Part shown: in pieces, positions 17,066-24,761 of the stretch
Layout of the letters: every line of letters begins with the position of its first letter
Position numbering within the stretch: position 1 is the stretch's first letter
NCBI GenBank assembly: GCA_937982565.1
Contig: CALJLN010000047.1
Span: forward strand, 124,001-188,000
Source: UBA2421 sp002343075
GTDB taxonomy: Bacteria > Planctomycetota > Phycisphaerae > Tepidisphaerales > Tepidisphaeraceae
Direction: 5' to 3'
DNA length: 64,000 nucleotides
The notes under the pieces: generated by a model
Seen by the model: only the letters and a program-made list of their open reading frames with translations
Told to the model about the DNA's origin: nothing
Databases searched by the model: none
Program-made: the position numbers and the translations under genes

Positions 17066-18448
17066 ATGCCAAGCGAAATCACCATGCCCCAGCTTTCGGA
17101 CACGATGACCGAAGGCACCGTCGTCAAGTGGTATAAGAAGGAAGGGGAGAAAGTGAAATCGGGTGAGAAAGTCGCTGATGTTGAGACAGACAAAGCAGTG
17201 ATGGAGATGGAGTCATTTGACTCCGGCACGATTGCCGTCATCCTTGCGCCCGAGGGCAGCAAGGTCCCCGTCGGCGGGTCGATCGCGGTGGTGGCCAGTG
17301 CCAAGGAAGATCCAGGCGAGGTGAAAAAGCGGTACGCGTCGGGCGCACCCAAAAAAGCCCCGGCGACGTCAGCCCAGATCAAAGCCGAGATTCGCGATCC
17401 GCTATCGATCGAGGCTGAACCGGCCAGCCTGGGTGATCCCCACAAGAAAGAACCCGCCACCGCTTCCGTCGCCACCATTGCGCCGCCGAAGGCAGGTGGT
17501 AATGGTCACGGCAGCAACGGGGGGCGCATCTTCGCCTCGCCGCTCGCCCGGCGAATCGCCGAAGAAAATGGCCTCGAACTCGCGAGTATCACCGGCTCAG
17601 GCCCCGGCGGGCGCATCATTCAGAGAGACGTCTTAGGCTTTAAGCGCGGTGCCAGGTCGGGTGCTGCGATATCCGGCTCTTCGCCCGAAGGCGACTCGCA
17701 ACGCACGAAGGCCGCGGCCGATCTCCGCTCGTTTGCCCCCAAGGTCGCCAGCGGCGAGAAGACCGTCACCGCAATGACGAAGATGCGCCAGACGATCGCC
17801 AACCGCCTGCAGCAGTCGATGCAGACGCTGCCGCATTTTTATGAAACCGTTGATATCGATATCGAATCACTTGTCGGCTTGCGGGAACGCGTCAACAAGA
17901 GCCTCGAAAAGTCCGGCGTGCGGCTGAGCGTGGGCGATTTCGTCGCAAAGGCTGTTGCCATGACGTTGCTGAAGCATCCGTCGCTCAACAGCCACTACAA
18001 CGGCCAGACCGCCGAAGTCACCAGCTATGGCGATGTCAATCTTGGAATGGCAGTGGCACTGGAAAACGGCCTCATCGTCCCGGTCCTGCGCAATATCGAC
18101 AAGATGGGCCTCGCGGAGATCCGCGCCCGCTCGGCCGACCTTGTTGATCGTGCCCGAGCCCAGAAGCTAAAGCAGGACGAAATGACCGGCGCTACGTTTA
18201 CGGTGAGTAACCTCGGTACTCACGGCATCAGGCAGTTCACCGCAATCATTAACCCGCCGGAAGTGGCGATTCTCGCAGTCGGTGCCGCAGAAAAGCGCGC
18301 CGTCGTCCGGGGTGATGCAATCGTGGCTCGCACCATCATGAGCGTCACGCTCTCCAGCGACCACCGCGTCGTTGACGGCGCCGCCGCAGCCGATTTCCTC
18401 AAGACGCTTCGGGCACTTTTGGAAGAGCCGGGGATGATGCTCGTGTGA
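17066..18448 (+). CDS. pdhC: Dihydrolipoamide acetyltransferase (PDH E2)
   Basis: E2 carries the lipoyl arm and transfers acetyl to CoA, forming the core of the PDH complex. From ATG 17066 (460 aa) the order is: one lipoyl domain (PQLSDTMTEG...ETDKAVMEME, lipoyl Lys43), an Ala/Pro linker, a peripheral subunit-binding domain (ASPLARRIAEENGLELASITGSGPGGRI), a second linker, and a catalytic domain ending SSDHRVVDG, whose His and Asp are the catalytic pair. An ATG at 16982 directly after pdhB gives 28 extra residues and could be the true start, but homologues start at MPSEI-like sequence. Single lipoyl domain. Confidence 0.93.
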   Translation: MPSEITMPQLSDTMTEGTVVKWYKKEGEKVKSGEKVADVETDKAVMEMESFDSGTIAVILAPEGSKVPVGGSIAVVASAKEDPGEVKKRYASGAPKKAPATSAQIKAEIRDPLSIEAEPASLGDPHKKEPATASVATIAPPKAGGNGHGSNGGRIFASPLARRIAEENGLELASITGSGPGGRIIQRDVLGFKRGARSGAAISGSSPEGDSQRTKAAADLRSFAPKVASGEKTVTAMTKMRQTIANRLQQSMQTLPHFYETVDIDIESLVGLRERVNKSLEKSGVRLSVGDFVAKAVAMTLLKHPSLNSHYNGQTAEVTSYGDVNLGMAVALENGLIVPVLRNIDKMGLAEIRARSADLVDRARAQKLKQDEMTGATFTVSNLGTHGIRQFTAIINPPEVAILAVGAAEKRAVVRGDAIVARTIMSVTLSSDHRVVDGAAAADFLKTLRALLEEPGMMLV

Positions 18449-18532
18449 AACTGCGATAGAGTAATGAGTATCGCCAAAAGTAGCGGTCAACTTACGCGGT
18501 GCTCGTTAGTCATCACTCGTTAGGGCAGCGAA

Positions 18533-18913
18533 ATGAACCTCACCCTCACCATCCTCCCTCAAAAAATGGCCATCGCCCGGTTTCAGAAGAACCAGTGGCC
18601 CGGGCCGTGGTGGCTCAGCGGCGATTTTTTTTCGCTCACGCAAACCGAGGAAGAACTGTCGATCATCTGCGACGAGTCCGCCGTCCCACGCGATGTGAAC
18701 AAGGTCGAGCGAGGCTGGCGCTGCTTCAAGGTCGTCGGCCCGCTGGATTTCGGGCTGGTGGGCATCCTCGCCAAGCTCTCGGCGGTGCTGGCAGATGTAA
18801 ACGTGCCGATCATCTCCATCAGCACGCACGATACCGATCACATCATGGTGCGTGATGTGAACGTGAAAGAAGCGACCGAAGCGCTGCGCAAGGCCGGATT
18901 TGCGATCAAGTGA
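18533..18913 (+). CDS. ACT-domain protein
   Basis: The 126-residue protein is of the ACT_7/CASTOR-like small ACT type: MNLTLTILPQKMAIARF, then ELSIICDESAVP, a VERGWRCFKVVGPLDFGLVGILAKLSAVLADVNVPI core (the ligand-binding LxGILAxLSxxLA helix), and an ISISTHDTDHIMVRD end. ACT proteins of this size bind an amino acid and act as regulators. It is a short step after pdhC but in a separate unit. The ligand is unknown. Confidence 0.8.
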   Translation: MNLTLTILPQKMAIARFQKNQWPGPWWLSGDFFSLTQTEEELSIICDESAVPRDVNKVERGWRCFKVVGPLDFGLVGILAKLSAVLADVNVPIISISTHDTDHIMVRDVNVKEATEALRKAGFAIK

Positions 18914-18942
18914 TCCGATGCAGTGGAGGCCTGAGTCGGCAG

Positions 18943-18978
18943 AGTGTCAATCGTGTTTTGAGTGTCAATCGTGTTTTG
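18943..18978. repeat. Tandem duplication of an 18-base unit at the 3' end of a nucleotidyltransferase gene
   Basis: AGTGTCAATCGTGTTTTG occurs twice, back to back. On the minus strand the first copy encodes the last codons (KHD) and stop of the nucleotidyltransferase gene. The second copy repeats them after the stop, as if a slip had copied the end of the gene. Confidence 0.6.
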
Positions 18979-19435
18979 ATCGAATGTAGTCGCGGAAACT
19001 CTCCAGACGGACAATCGACTCGCGGTCTTTCGGGCGATTCGCTGCCCGCTTGCTGGCAATGATGTCGTCAATGCTGCATACCGGAAAGCCCTGCACTTCA
19101 GATCGGCGATGCCACGCATCTTCAAACTTCTCAATTCCATCGGGCGCGAAAATCAGGTCGAGGTCGAACGGGCCGTTCTTTAACTGAACGAAATCTTTAC
19201 CGTGGATGATCTCGGCTGCCTGTTCGTCGGACAGCGCAAACCCAAGTTCTCGAAGTGCATTCACGGCAGCTGCGCCATTTTCCTGAGATTTGTCCATGAA
19301 AAGATCAGCATCCTGCGTCGTATCCGGATAGCCGAGTAAGATGGCGCCGGACTTTCCCAGAAACAGGTACCGCACGCCGTAACGACTGAAAGCGTCGCGT
19401 ATTTCTTCGGCTTGACGGTATTCAAAGATGCCCAT
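18965..19435 (-). CDS. Nucleotidyltransferase-fold protein (MNT-like)
   Basis: This is a 156-residue protein from ATG 19435. SRYGVRYLFLGKSGAILLGYPDTTQDADLFMD resembles the GG/S...DxD nucleotidyltransferase core (G-K-S-G-A, then QDADLF), followed by DLDLIFAPDGIEKFEDA with a third acidic strand. Toxin-like and minimal nucleotidyltransferases (AbiEii, MNT) have this layout. Upstream, overlapping by 14 bases, is a 71-residue ORF, a gene pair typical of two-part systems. Whether it is a toxin, a modifier or an antitoxin cannot be read from the sequence. Confidence 0.7.
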   Translation of the reverse strand: MGIFEYRQAEEIRDAFSRYGVRYLFLGKSGAILLGYPDTTQDADLFMDKSQENGAAAVNALRELGFALSDEQAAEIIHGKDFVQLKNGPFDLDLIFAPDGIEKFEDAWHRRSEVQGFPVCSIDDIIASKRAANRPKDRESIVRLESFRDYIRSKHD

Positions 19436-19637
19436 AGCCCAACCATTTCGGCAGGTGTTGCTCGCACCAGTGGCGGTAATCGCGCATGGTATCAAATGAG
19501 CGGAAACTCGCGTCATCCATGACCGGCTTATACGTCTTGATAAATGCGTACTTCCATCGCAGATGCAGGGGCCGGCGCGCTGCCGCCTCAAACTCGGCGA
19601 GCCATTCAGGAGGAATTTTCTTTGTCTCACTCTCCAT
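19422..19637 (-). CDS. Small partner protein upstream of nucleotidyltransferase
   Basis: This 71-residue protein overlaps the nucleotidyltransferase start. It is rich in aromatics and charge: MESETKKIPPEWLAEFE, HLRWKYAFIKTYKP, SFRSFDTMRDYRHWCEQHLP and KWLGYGHL. From memory I associate a FxTMxxYRxWCExxLPxWLGYG end with small planctomycete and cyanobacterial ORFs next to nucleotidyltransferases. It may be the partner in a two-component pair. Function unknown; the overlap with the second gene makes a chance ORF less likely. Confidence 0.6.
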   Translation of the reverse strand: MESETKKIPPEWLAEFEAAARRPLHLRWKYAFIKTYKPVMDDASFRSFDTMRDYRHWCEQHLPKWLGYGHL

Positions 19638-19705
19638 CCTGCTTATTTTGCCACGCCGGCATCGAATGACAAGTCATTCGCACCAACATACAATCCACCG
19701 TTCCT

Positions 19706-21106
19706 ATGCCAACCTACAACTTCGATATCATCGTCATCGGCGGCGGCCCCGCGGGCTACGCGGCGGCTATTCGCGGGGCGCAGCTTAAGAAGCGCGTCCT
19801 CTGCGTCGAAAAAGAAAACCTCGGCGGCACCTGCCTCAACTGGGGCTGCATCCCCACCAAGGCCCTGCTCGACGCCGGCGCGTTCGTCCGCAAAGTGCGC
19901 GATCACGCCGGCGAGTGGGGCATTTCCTACGACAACCTCACAATCGACTTCGCCAAACCCATCGCGCGCAGCCGGGCGATCGCGCAGAAGCTCGCCAAGG
20001 GCATCGCGCATCTGTTTAACAAGTATGGAGTGAAGCACGAGGTCGGCGTCGGCCAACTCGCCGGCGCGCACAAGGTCAGGGTGAAGAAGAACGACGGCAC
20101 CACCGCCGAGTTCACTGCCGAGCATATTCTCATCGCCACCGGTGCCAAGCCGCGCACGCTGCCCGGCGTGGAGCTTGACGGCAAGACAGTCATCACCAGC
20201 CGCGAGGCGATGACTCTCGAAAAGCAGCCGAAGAAGATGGCCGTCATCGGCGCCGGTGCCATCGGCTGCGAGTTTGCCGATTTCTACAACGCCATGGGCA
20301 CCGAAGTACACATTATCGAACTGCTCGATCACCTCCTGCCGATCGAGGATGAAGATTGCTCCATTCAACTTGAACGCAGCTTCGCCAAGCGCGGCATCAA
20401 CATTTACACCAAGAGCAAGACCGACCGCGTGGAGAAAACCCCGAACGGTGTGAAGCTCACCGTCGCCACACCAAAAGGCCCCATCACCATCGAGGCCGAT
20501 GTGTGCCTGATGGCCGTCGGCGTGGCGGGCAACCTTGATGACCTCATCGCGCCAGGCGTCAACCTTGCGTTGGAGAAGGGCCACATCAAGGTTGACAAGA
20601 GTTACCGCACCAACATCGAGAACGTGTGGGCCATGGGTGATGTCATCGGCCCGCCGTGGCTGGCGCACGTGGCCCACCATGAAGCCGTCCACTGCGTCGA
20701 GCACATCTGCGGGCTTAAAGTCCACAGCATTGATTACAACGCCATCCCCGGCTGCACCTATACCCATCCGCAAGTGGCGTCGCTCGGGCTGACCGAGAAA
20801 AAGGCCCGCGAAGCCAAGCGCGATATCCGCGTCGGCAAGTTCCCCTTCAGCGTCAGCGGCAGGGCATTGGCGGCGGGGGAGACCGAGGGGTTTGTGAAAC
20901 TCATCTTCGATGCCAAGTACGGCGAACTCATCGGCGCACACATGATCGGCGAAAATGTCACCGAACTGCTGGCCGAGCTTGTGCTGGCCAAGCAACTGGA
21001 AGCAACCGAGGAAGAAATCATCACCGCCATGCACCCGCACCCCACGCTCAGCGAAGCAGTAATGGAATCCGCCGGCGTCGCGGGCGGGCGGGCGATCCAT
21101 CTGTAA
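19706..21106 (+). CDS. lpdA: Dihydrolipoyl dehydrogenase (E3)
   Basis: The FAD flavoprotein reoxidises dihydrolipoamide and reduces NAD+. The 466-residue protein has the FAD motif GGGPAGYAAAI, the redox disulfide GGTCLNWGCIPTK, the NAD motif GAGAIGCEFADF, the second FAD block NIENVWAMGDVIG, and the C-terminal HPHPTLSEAVMES with the catalytic His. It is the E3 for the PDH genes 1.3 kb upstream, separated by the ACT and nucleotidyltransferase genes. It is divergent from the small partner ORF across 68 bases. Confidence 0.95.
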   Translation: MPTYNFDIIVIGGGPAGYAAAIRGAQLKKRVLCVEKENLGGTCLNWGCIPTKALLDAGAFVRKVRDHAGEWGISYDNLTIDFAKPIARSRAIAQKLAKGIAHLFNKYGVKHEVGVGQLAGAHKVRVKKNDGTTAEFTAEHILIATGAKPRTLPGVELDGKTVITSREAMTLEKQPKKMAVIGAGAIGCEFADFYNAMGTEVHIIELLDHLLPIEDEDCSIQLERSFAKRGINIYTKSKTDRVEKTPNGVKLTVATPKGPITIEADVCLMAVGVAGNLDDLIAPGVNLALEKGHIKVDKSYRTNIENVWAMGDVIGPPWLAHVAHHEAVHCVEHICGLKVHSIDYNAIPGCTYTHPQVASLGLTEKKAREAKRDIRVGKFPFSVSGRALAAGETEGFVKLIFDAKYGELIGAHMIGENVTELLAELVLAKQLEATEEEIITAMHPHPTLSEAVMESAGVAGGRAIHL

Positions 21107-21107
21107 G

Positions 21108-21250
21108 CGGGTGAACCACGAAGGGCACGAAGGGCACAAAGGGCACCAAGAAATGCGAAAGAGTTGTTAACCACCAAGGGCACGAAGGGCACTAAAAAGG
21201 GTGGATAGGCAGAAGGCTGTTGCTTCGAGCCTTGGTGTGCTTCGTGGTTC
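21108..21250. repeat. Cluster of CACGAAGGGCAC-type dispersed repeats
   Basis: Downstream of lpdA the sequence reads gaaccacgaagggcacgaagggcacaaagggcacc, then aaccaccaagggcacgaagggcac, and 30 bases later the inverted ttggtgtgcttcgtggttc. This is a family of A/G-rich direct and inverted repeats seen in several bacterial phyla, related to the CACAGAGG family at 25480-25560. The array runs into the truncated ASCH gene. Confidence 0.75.
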
Positions 21251-21464
21251 GATTGGATGCATGAAGTGACAGCGGCGGCCCGCCGGTGTTCGTCCCCGGC
21301 ACCGCCAGATCGTCCGACCACACCGGCAGCTTGGCCTTCGCCTTGGCCGCATAGATATAAAACCGCTCCCCAATCCGCCGCGTCGGCCGCGACCGAAACT
21401 CAATCGTCTTGATGCCACGAAGGATCAACTCGGCGTACGGTTGGCGGATTGAAAGCGCCAACAT
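21192..21464 (-). pseudogene. ASCH-domain gene truncated by repeats
   Basis: The first ~60 residues are a clear ASCH N-terminal half: MLALSIRQPYAELILRGIKT, then EFRSRPTRRIGERFYIYAAK, and VWSDDLAVPGT. ASCH proteins are small RNA-binding beta-barrels. From about residue 62 the frame continues into translated CACGAAGG-type repeat DNA (RTTKHTKARSN...), and the strands that complete the barrel are missing. Total length is 90 residues against the usual 110-140. I read it as a gene cut by the repeat cluster and left with a non-functional end. Confidence 0.65.
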
Positions 21465-21582
21465 GCTTTAAGTATCGGCATTTTAGATCCCGAGCTTGTC
21501 GACGGAGCGTATGGAGAATCGAGAGCAAACGGTTTACCGGCTCCATGTATCAAACGCGAATCCAGATTGAGCGATTGGTTCG

Positions 21583-23325
21583 CTACCACCAATTGAGCTT
21601 GTCTAGTTTTGCTTTATATGCTTCGGCGAGCATTAAGAATCGTTCGACCGACCCTCCGAACATTCCGGCGCGAATGGGTGGCCATTCATCGCGTTGTTGC
21701 GTTGCTTCCAAGAGAATTTCCACGAACGGGCTACTGTCTCCTGCCCGGCTAGAGTGCTTCCAAGCGAACCGACCGGGGGGAGCCCATCCGTGTGAGTCGA
21801 TGTCCAAGTCGAGATAGCTCAGCGCGTAGAGGACCTCGAACCGATCGAACAGCGACTCATACCTGCTGCCGAGAAAGAGAACGTCTTCAACGATTGGTTG
21901 TATTCGCGTGAAAAGATACTCGCTGCGAGGAACGTACTTCTGCTGAAAATCAGGGAGCCGCTTGAAAGCATCTGTACGGTCGACATCCAGAATGGCCTCA
22001 ACTGTGGTCACTAACACAGGCTTAGCGCCGCCTCGGCGATGGTCGACGACCTTGGTCGAAAAGAATGTGTTAAGAGCGCGGTAATTTTCGCCCTCGATGG
22101 CGGCGATTCCTGCGGCATACAACGTCAGTAGCATCGGATAAGATCGAAGCGCGAGGTAGATTACCAGTCCGCCACGAGTTTCAATTTGACCCGCTAACGC
22201 GTGAACGAGCTGTCGAATCTCGGACTGGTGATAGTCTTCCGCCCAACGTCCGAGCAATACGCCGATCCGCAACACGTTTGCCATCGACTTCTCGTAACTG
22301 TCGAGCCTTGCGGCAAACTCCTCGTGGCTTGCCTCTCCACCTTGGGTCGGAAAATTCTCTTCACCGAGCATTCGCTGCGTCGCTCGGAGTTCGCGCGCGA
22401 TGAGATCGCTAAGCTGGATTCGATGTCGTTGTTCTGACAACCGCTCTTTGACTTGGTCCATGAGCGTCATCCCTTCCGGAGTCTCAGCAGGTGCAGTCAG
22501 GTCAGCGGGGACTTCCACCAATTGATTCTGATCGTCCTTCGGTTTCGTCGGATCCGCATCGATCATCGGGTCCGTGAAGAAAAGGTCGCCATCACCGTCA
22601 AGCCAACCATAATGCGGCGTCTGGCCCGAGTTTGGGTCCTTAGAGACCCGGTCGTACACGTACGCGATGACGGCATTTGCTGTGACGAGACCATCACTCG
22701 AGGCGACGGCACCACCCATGGCGTCCAGAAGATGACCAGTGAAAATCGAGTGACCGTGGCGAGGTCCTCCACTATCCGCAACTACCTCATCAGCCTTTCC
22801 CGCAGTTAGGTATTGGCGGGAATATCGCGAAAGCATGTCGCGAGCGATGCGCGCGGAACCTGGCGCGAGTTTTCTCATCGAAATCAGACCGCTGTAGCAC
22901 GCATCCATGATGTAAAGAACATGCTTCGCTTGGATGAGATTGCCGGCGCTGACTAGCTCGTCCCAGGGCAGCAGCGAGGAAGTGTCGTCGCCGGTACCAT
23001 TCACGGGCACAAGGAATCCAGCTTCGCGCCTGTTCCCCCGAACCGTGTGACCATGCCCCGCATAGAAGAAGATGACCCTGTCGTCTTTTGATGTCTTTCG
23101 CGCGAGGCTTGCCATCTCTGAGCGAATCCGCTCAAGCGTTGCGTCGGCGTCTAGCAAAAGCACCACGTCGTCCGCCGGAAATCCAAAGCGTTCTTTAAGT
23201 TGGGATGCTACGACGGTTGCATCGTTGCAAGCGAACCGCAATGGTGGGGCTTTCGAGTAAGCGTTGATTCCAATAACTAACGCGCAACTTCTGTCGTATT
23301 TTGGATTGTACTCGACTGTAGGCAT
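21583..23325 (-). CDS. Caspase-like (peptidase C14) protein with a long helical C-terminal region
   Basis: The N-terminal ~250 residues are a caspase/metacaspase-like domain: LVIGINAYSKAPPLRFACNDA, the catalytic His91 in FFYAGHGH, and the catalytic Cys143 in YIMDACYSGL. RHGHSIFTGHLLDAMGG is another family block. The remaining ~330 residues carry no domain I recognise. The first part is helical and charged, and the end is alpha/beta (FTRIQPIVEDVLFLGSRYESLFDR). Such fusions act as regulated proteases, some in defence systems where an effector domain is switched by an upstream sensor. No signal peptide. Next to an Mrr-like nuclease, but 400 bases separate them. Confidence 0.85.
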   Translation of the reverse strand: MPTVEYNPKYDRSCALVIGINAYSKAPPLRFACNDATVVASQLKERFGFPADDVVLLLDADATLERIRSEMASLARKTSKDDRVIFFYAGHGHTVRGNRREAGFLVPVNGTGDDTSSLLPWDELVSAGNLIQAKHVLYIMDACYSGLISMRKLAPGSARIARDMLSRYSRQYLTAGKADEVVADSGGPRHGHSIFTGHLLDAMGGAVASSDGLVTANAVIAYVYDRVSKDPNSGQTPHYGWLDGDGDLFFTDPMIDADPTKPKDDQNQLVEVPADLTAPAETPEGMTLMDQVKERLSEQRHRIQLSDLIARELRATQRMLGEENFPTQGGEASHEEFAARLDSYEKSMANVLRIGVLLGRWAEDYHQSEIRQLVHALAGQIETRGGLVIYLALRSYPMLLTLYAAGIAAIEGENYRALNTFFSTKVVDHRRGGAKPVLVTTVEAILDVDRTDAFKRLPDFQQKYVPRSEYLFTRIQPIVEDVLFLGSRYESLFDRFEVLYALSYLDLDIDSHGWAPPGRFAWKHSSRAGDSSPFVEILLEATQQRDEWPPIRAGMFGGSVERFLMLAEAYKAKLDKLNWW

Positions 23326-23376
23326 GCCTGATCATATCAATGTGCGCCATCTACGAAATAGTCCTGCAGTTTCGTA

Positions 23377-23398
23377 GGGTGCGGCGTACTCGCCGCAC
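23377..23398. repeat. Hairpin element GGTGCGGCG-TACT-CGCCGCACC
   Basis: A 9-base perfect stem around a TACT loop, inside tagggtgcggcgtactcgccgcacca. A second, partly inverted copy (gtgcgtcgagtacgacggcaccct) lies at 23450-23474. It resembles a dispersed intergenic element rather than a terminator, because no T-tract follows. Confidence 0.6.
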
Positions 23399-23514
23399 CA
23401 TTTCGCGCAGCGCGTTGATTCGGGCGGCATCTAGATCGGTGTCGCTTTGGTGCGTCGAGTACGACGGCACCCTGCGCTTCGGGCGACGGTCCGAAAATGT
23501 CGTGCGCTGGATCA

Positions 23515-23700
23515 GAGTTTTCCCGCGCTGTTGCCGACTTTTCGCTCGCCAACGCCGAGTATTCGTGCGTCGATTCGGCGATTTCTCACGCCAACCCCGA
23601 GAAAGCGCGCGCCGATCCGGAGTATTCGCGCGCCGATTCCGAGTTTTCTGTAGAAAACTCCGCCCAAGTAAGCGCCGACTCCGAACTTACGCGCGATTAG
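23515..23700 (+). repeat. Degenerate 21-base tandem repeat, ~9 units, coding for a 7-residue period
   Basis: Eight units of 21 bases start GAGTTTTCC, GACTTTTCG, GAGTATTCG, GCGATTTCT, GAGAAAGCG, GAGTATTCG, GAGTTTTCT, GCCCAAGTA, and a shorter last unit follows. In one frame (ATG 23497, stop 23700, 67 residues) the product is a heptad series with consensus E-(F/Y)-S-R-A-(D/N)-x. I cannot decide whether it is translated. The start has no clear Shine-Dalgarno sequence, and the other two frames are also open. Confidence 0.7.
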
Positions 23701-23727
23701 CCCAGACAATTCCGCGTCGCTGGCGAC

Positions 23728-24576
23728 TTACAGCGCTTTCGTGCCTGATAAGAACTCCAGACGCTTTAGGAGCTCCGTTCCGTTAATCAGTTCCAGCGAC
23801 CCCGGAATCAGTGGTTTTATCAGCGCATCGTCACGCAGTTTCGGGGCGAAATCGGAAGTGGTGGTTAAATACCCCTTTGATGATCTGTCATCAGCCATCA
23901 GCACTCCGTACAGGGCGCGAACGTCATCGGCTGTCACGAGATGGCCCGGCTTGTATGCCTTGACCTGATCAATCACTCGCACGGTGCCGAGCCCGATTTT
24001 CTCGGCGATGACATCTCGTCCTAAATCACCGCTGCGCGGTGTCAAGATAACATTGTCGAATCCGGCTTTCTTGTAGGCCCCAGCGATAATTTCCTCCCAT
24101 TTCCGAGCCGGGATTTCGAACGCGAGGTTGGGGTTCTCTTGCAGCAGTTTGAGGATTTCAAACCATGGAATCGCAACCGCTTCAACCATCGTCCCTTCGC
24201 TCGTCTTCTCGCCAGGCAGCACAACAGCCTTGAGAACGAGGTCCGAAATCTTAGCAACGCGTCTGTACGAATCGGAAATATATGTAAACGGTTTGCGATC
24301 GAGAGCCTGAATCCTCTTGGTATTCATGACAACGGTGGCTATCACCGTTTGCAACTCAACCGCATCGAAGGTTGGTAGTTTCTCTTCCGGCATTAGTGAA
24401 AGAGTGCTCAATTTTGCCGCCGGGACGTTGGCGATATCCCTGGGATTTAACCATAGCGTCGATCGTTTCTCCCTAGCCCAAGGAATCGTTGCGAGTCGAA
24501 TGAAAACCTTGTCCTTGAGCAGCAGTTGAGTCTCCCCAGCCTGCCAATCGTCGATTCCTTGAAGTTCGTATTTCAT
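23728..24576 (-). CDS. Mrr-like restriction endonuclease-fold protein
   Basis: The protein (282 aa from ATG 24576) has an N-terminal ~170-residue region of unknown fold and a C-terminal restriction-endonuclease-like domain. That domain has ARKWEEIIAGAYKKAGFDNVILTPRSGDLGRDVIAE, then RVIDQVKAYKPGHLVTADDVRALYGVL. The Asp of GRDVI and the QVK lysine fit the D...(Q/E)xK core of Mrr nucleases, which cut modified DNA or serve as defence effectors. Its N-terminal part is not the usual winged helix of Mrr. It is divergent from the next gene and could share a regulatory region with it. A longer start at 24654 is less likely. Confidence 0.75.
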   Translation of the reverse strand: MKYELQGIDDWQAGETQLLLKDKVFIRLATIPWAREKRSTLWLNPRDIANVPAAKLSTLSLMPEEKLPTFDAVELQTVIATVVMNTKRIQALDRKPFTYISDSYRRVAKISDLVLKAVVLPGEKTSEGTMVEAVAIPWFEILKLLQENPNLAFEIPARKWEEIIAGAYKKAGFDNVILTPRSGDLGRDVIAEKIGLGTVRVIDQVKAYKPGHLVTADDVRALYGVLMADDRSSKGYLTTTSDFAPKLRDDALIKPLIPGSLELINGTELLKRLEFLSGTKAL

Positions 24577-24761
24577 TGCGCATCTCAGTTCAAGCTGGTT
24601 GGTCCGGTTTAGTTCGAAGTTTATCGAAAACACTGCGAGTGAGACAAATCTCATTAACCCCCCGTCAACCTATGCCGAATGTTCCGAATGAAGCGGCGAG
24701 TTCCGGCGGAATGCTTCGCGTGGAACGAGGTCCGCTGAACTTTGTTCTAAAGGACTTCATC

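Larger units (their letters stand above)
23326..23727. other. Repeat-filled intergenic region between caspase-like and Mrr-like genes
   Basis: This 400-base stretch contains a GC-rich hairpin at 23377-23398, an inverted copy of it at 23450-23474, and a degenerate 21-base tandem array from 23515 to 23700. I see no convincing promoter or terminator. All three forward frames stay open across the array, so open frames here prove nothing. Confidence 0.6.

Noticed and set aside
19643..21139. 498-codon minus-strand open frame opposite lpdA
   Set aside because: It is the mirror of a clear dihydrolipoyl dehydrogenase, and its composition follows the codon bias of the real gene.
21108..21250. Possible CRISPR array
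   Set aside because: Repeat units are short, variable and not separated by unique spacers; they match dispersed intergenic repeats.
23340..23786. 148-codon plus-strand frame across the tandem array
   Set aside because: Arg-rich and driven by the repeat; all forward frames are open here, so openness is not evidence for coding.
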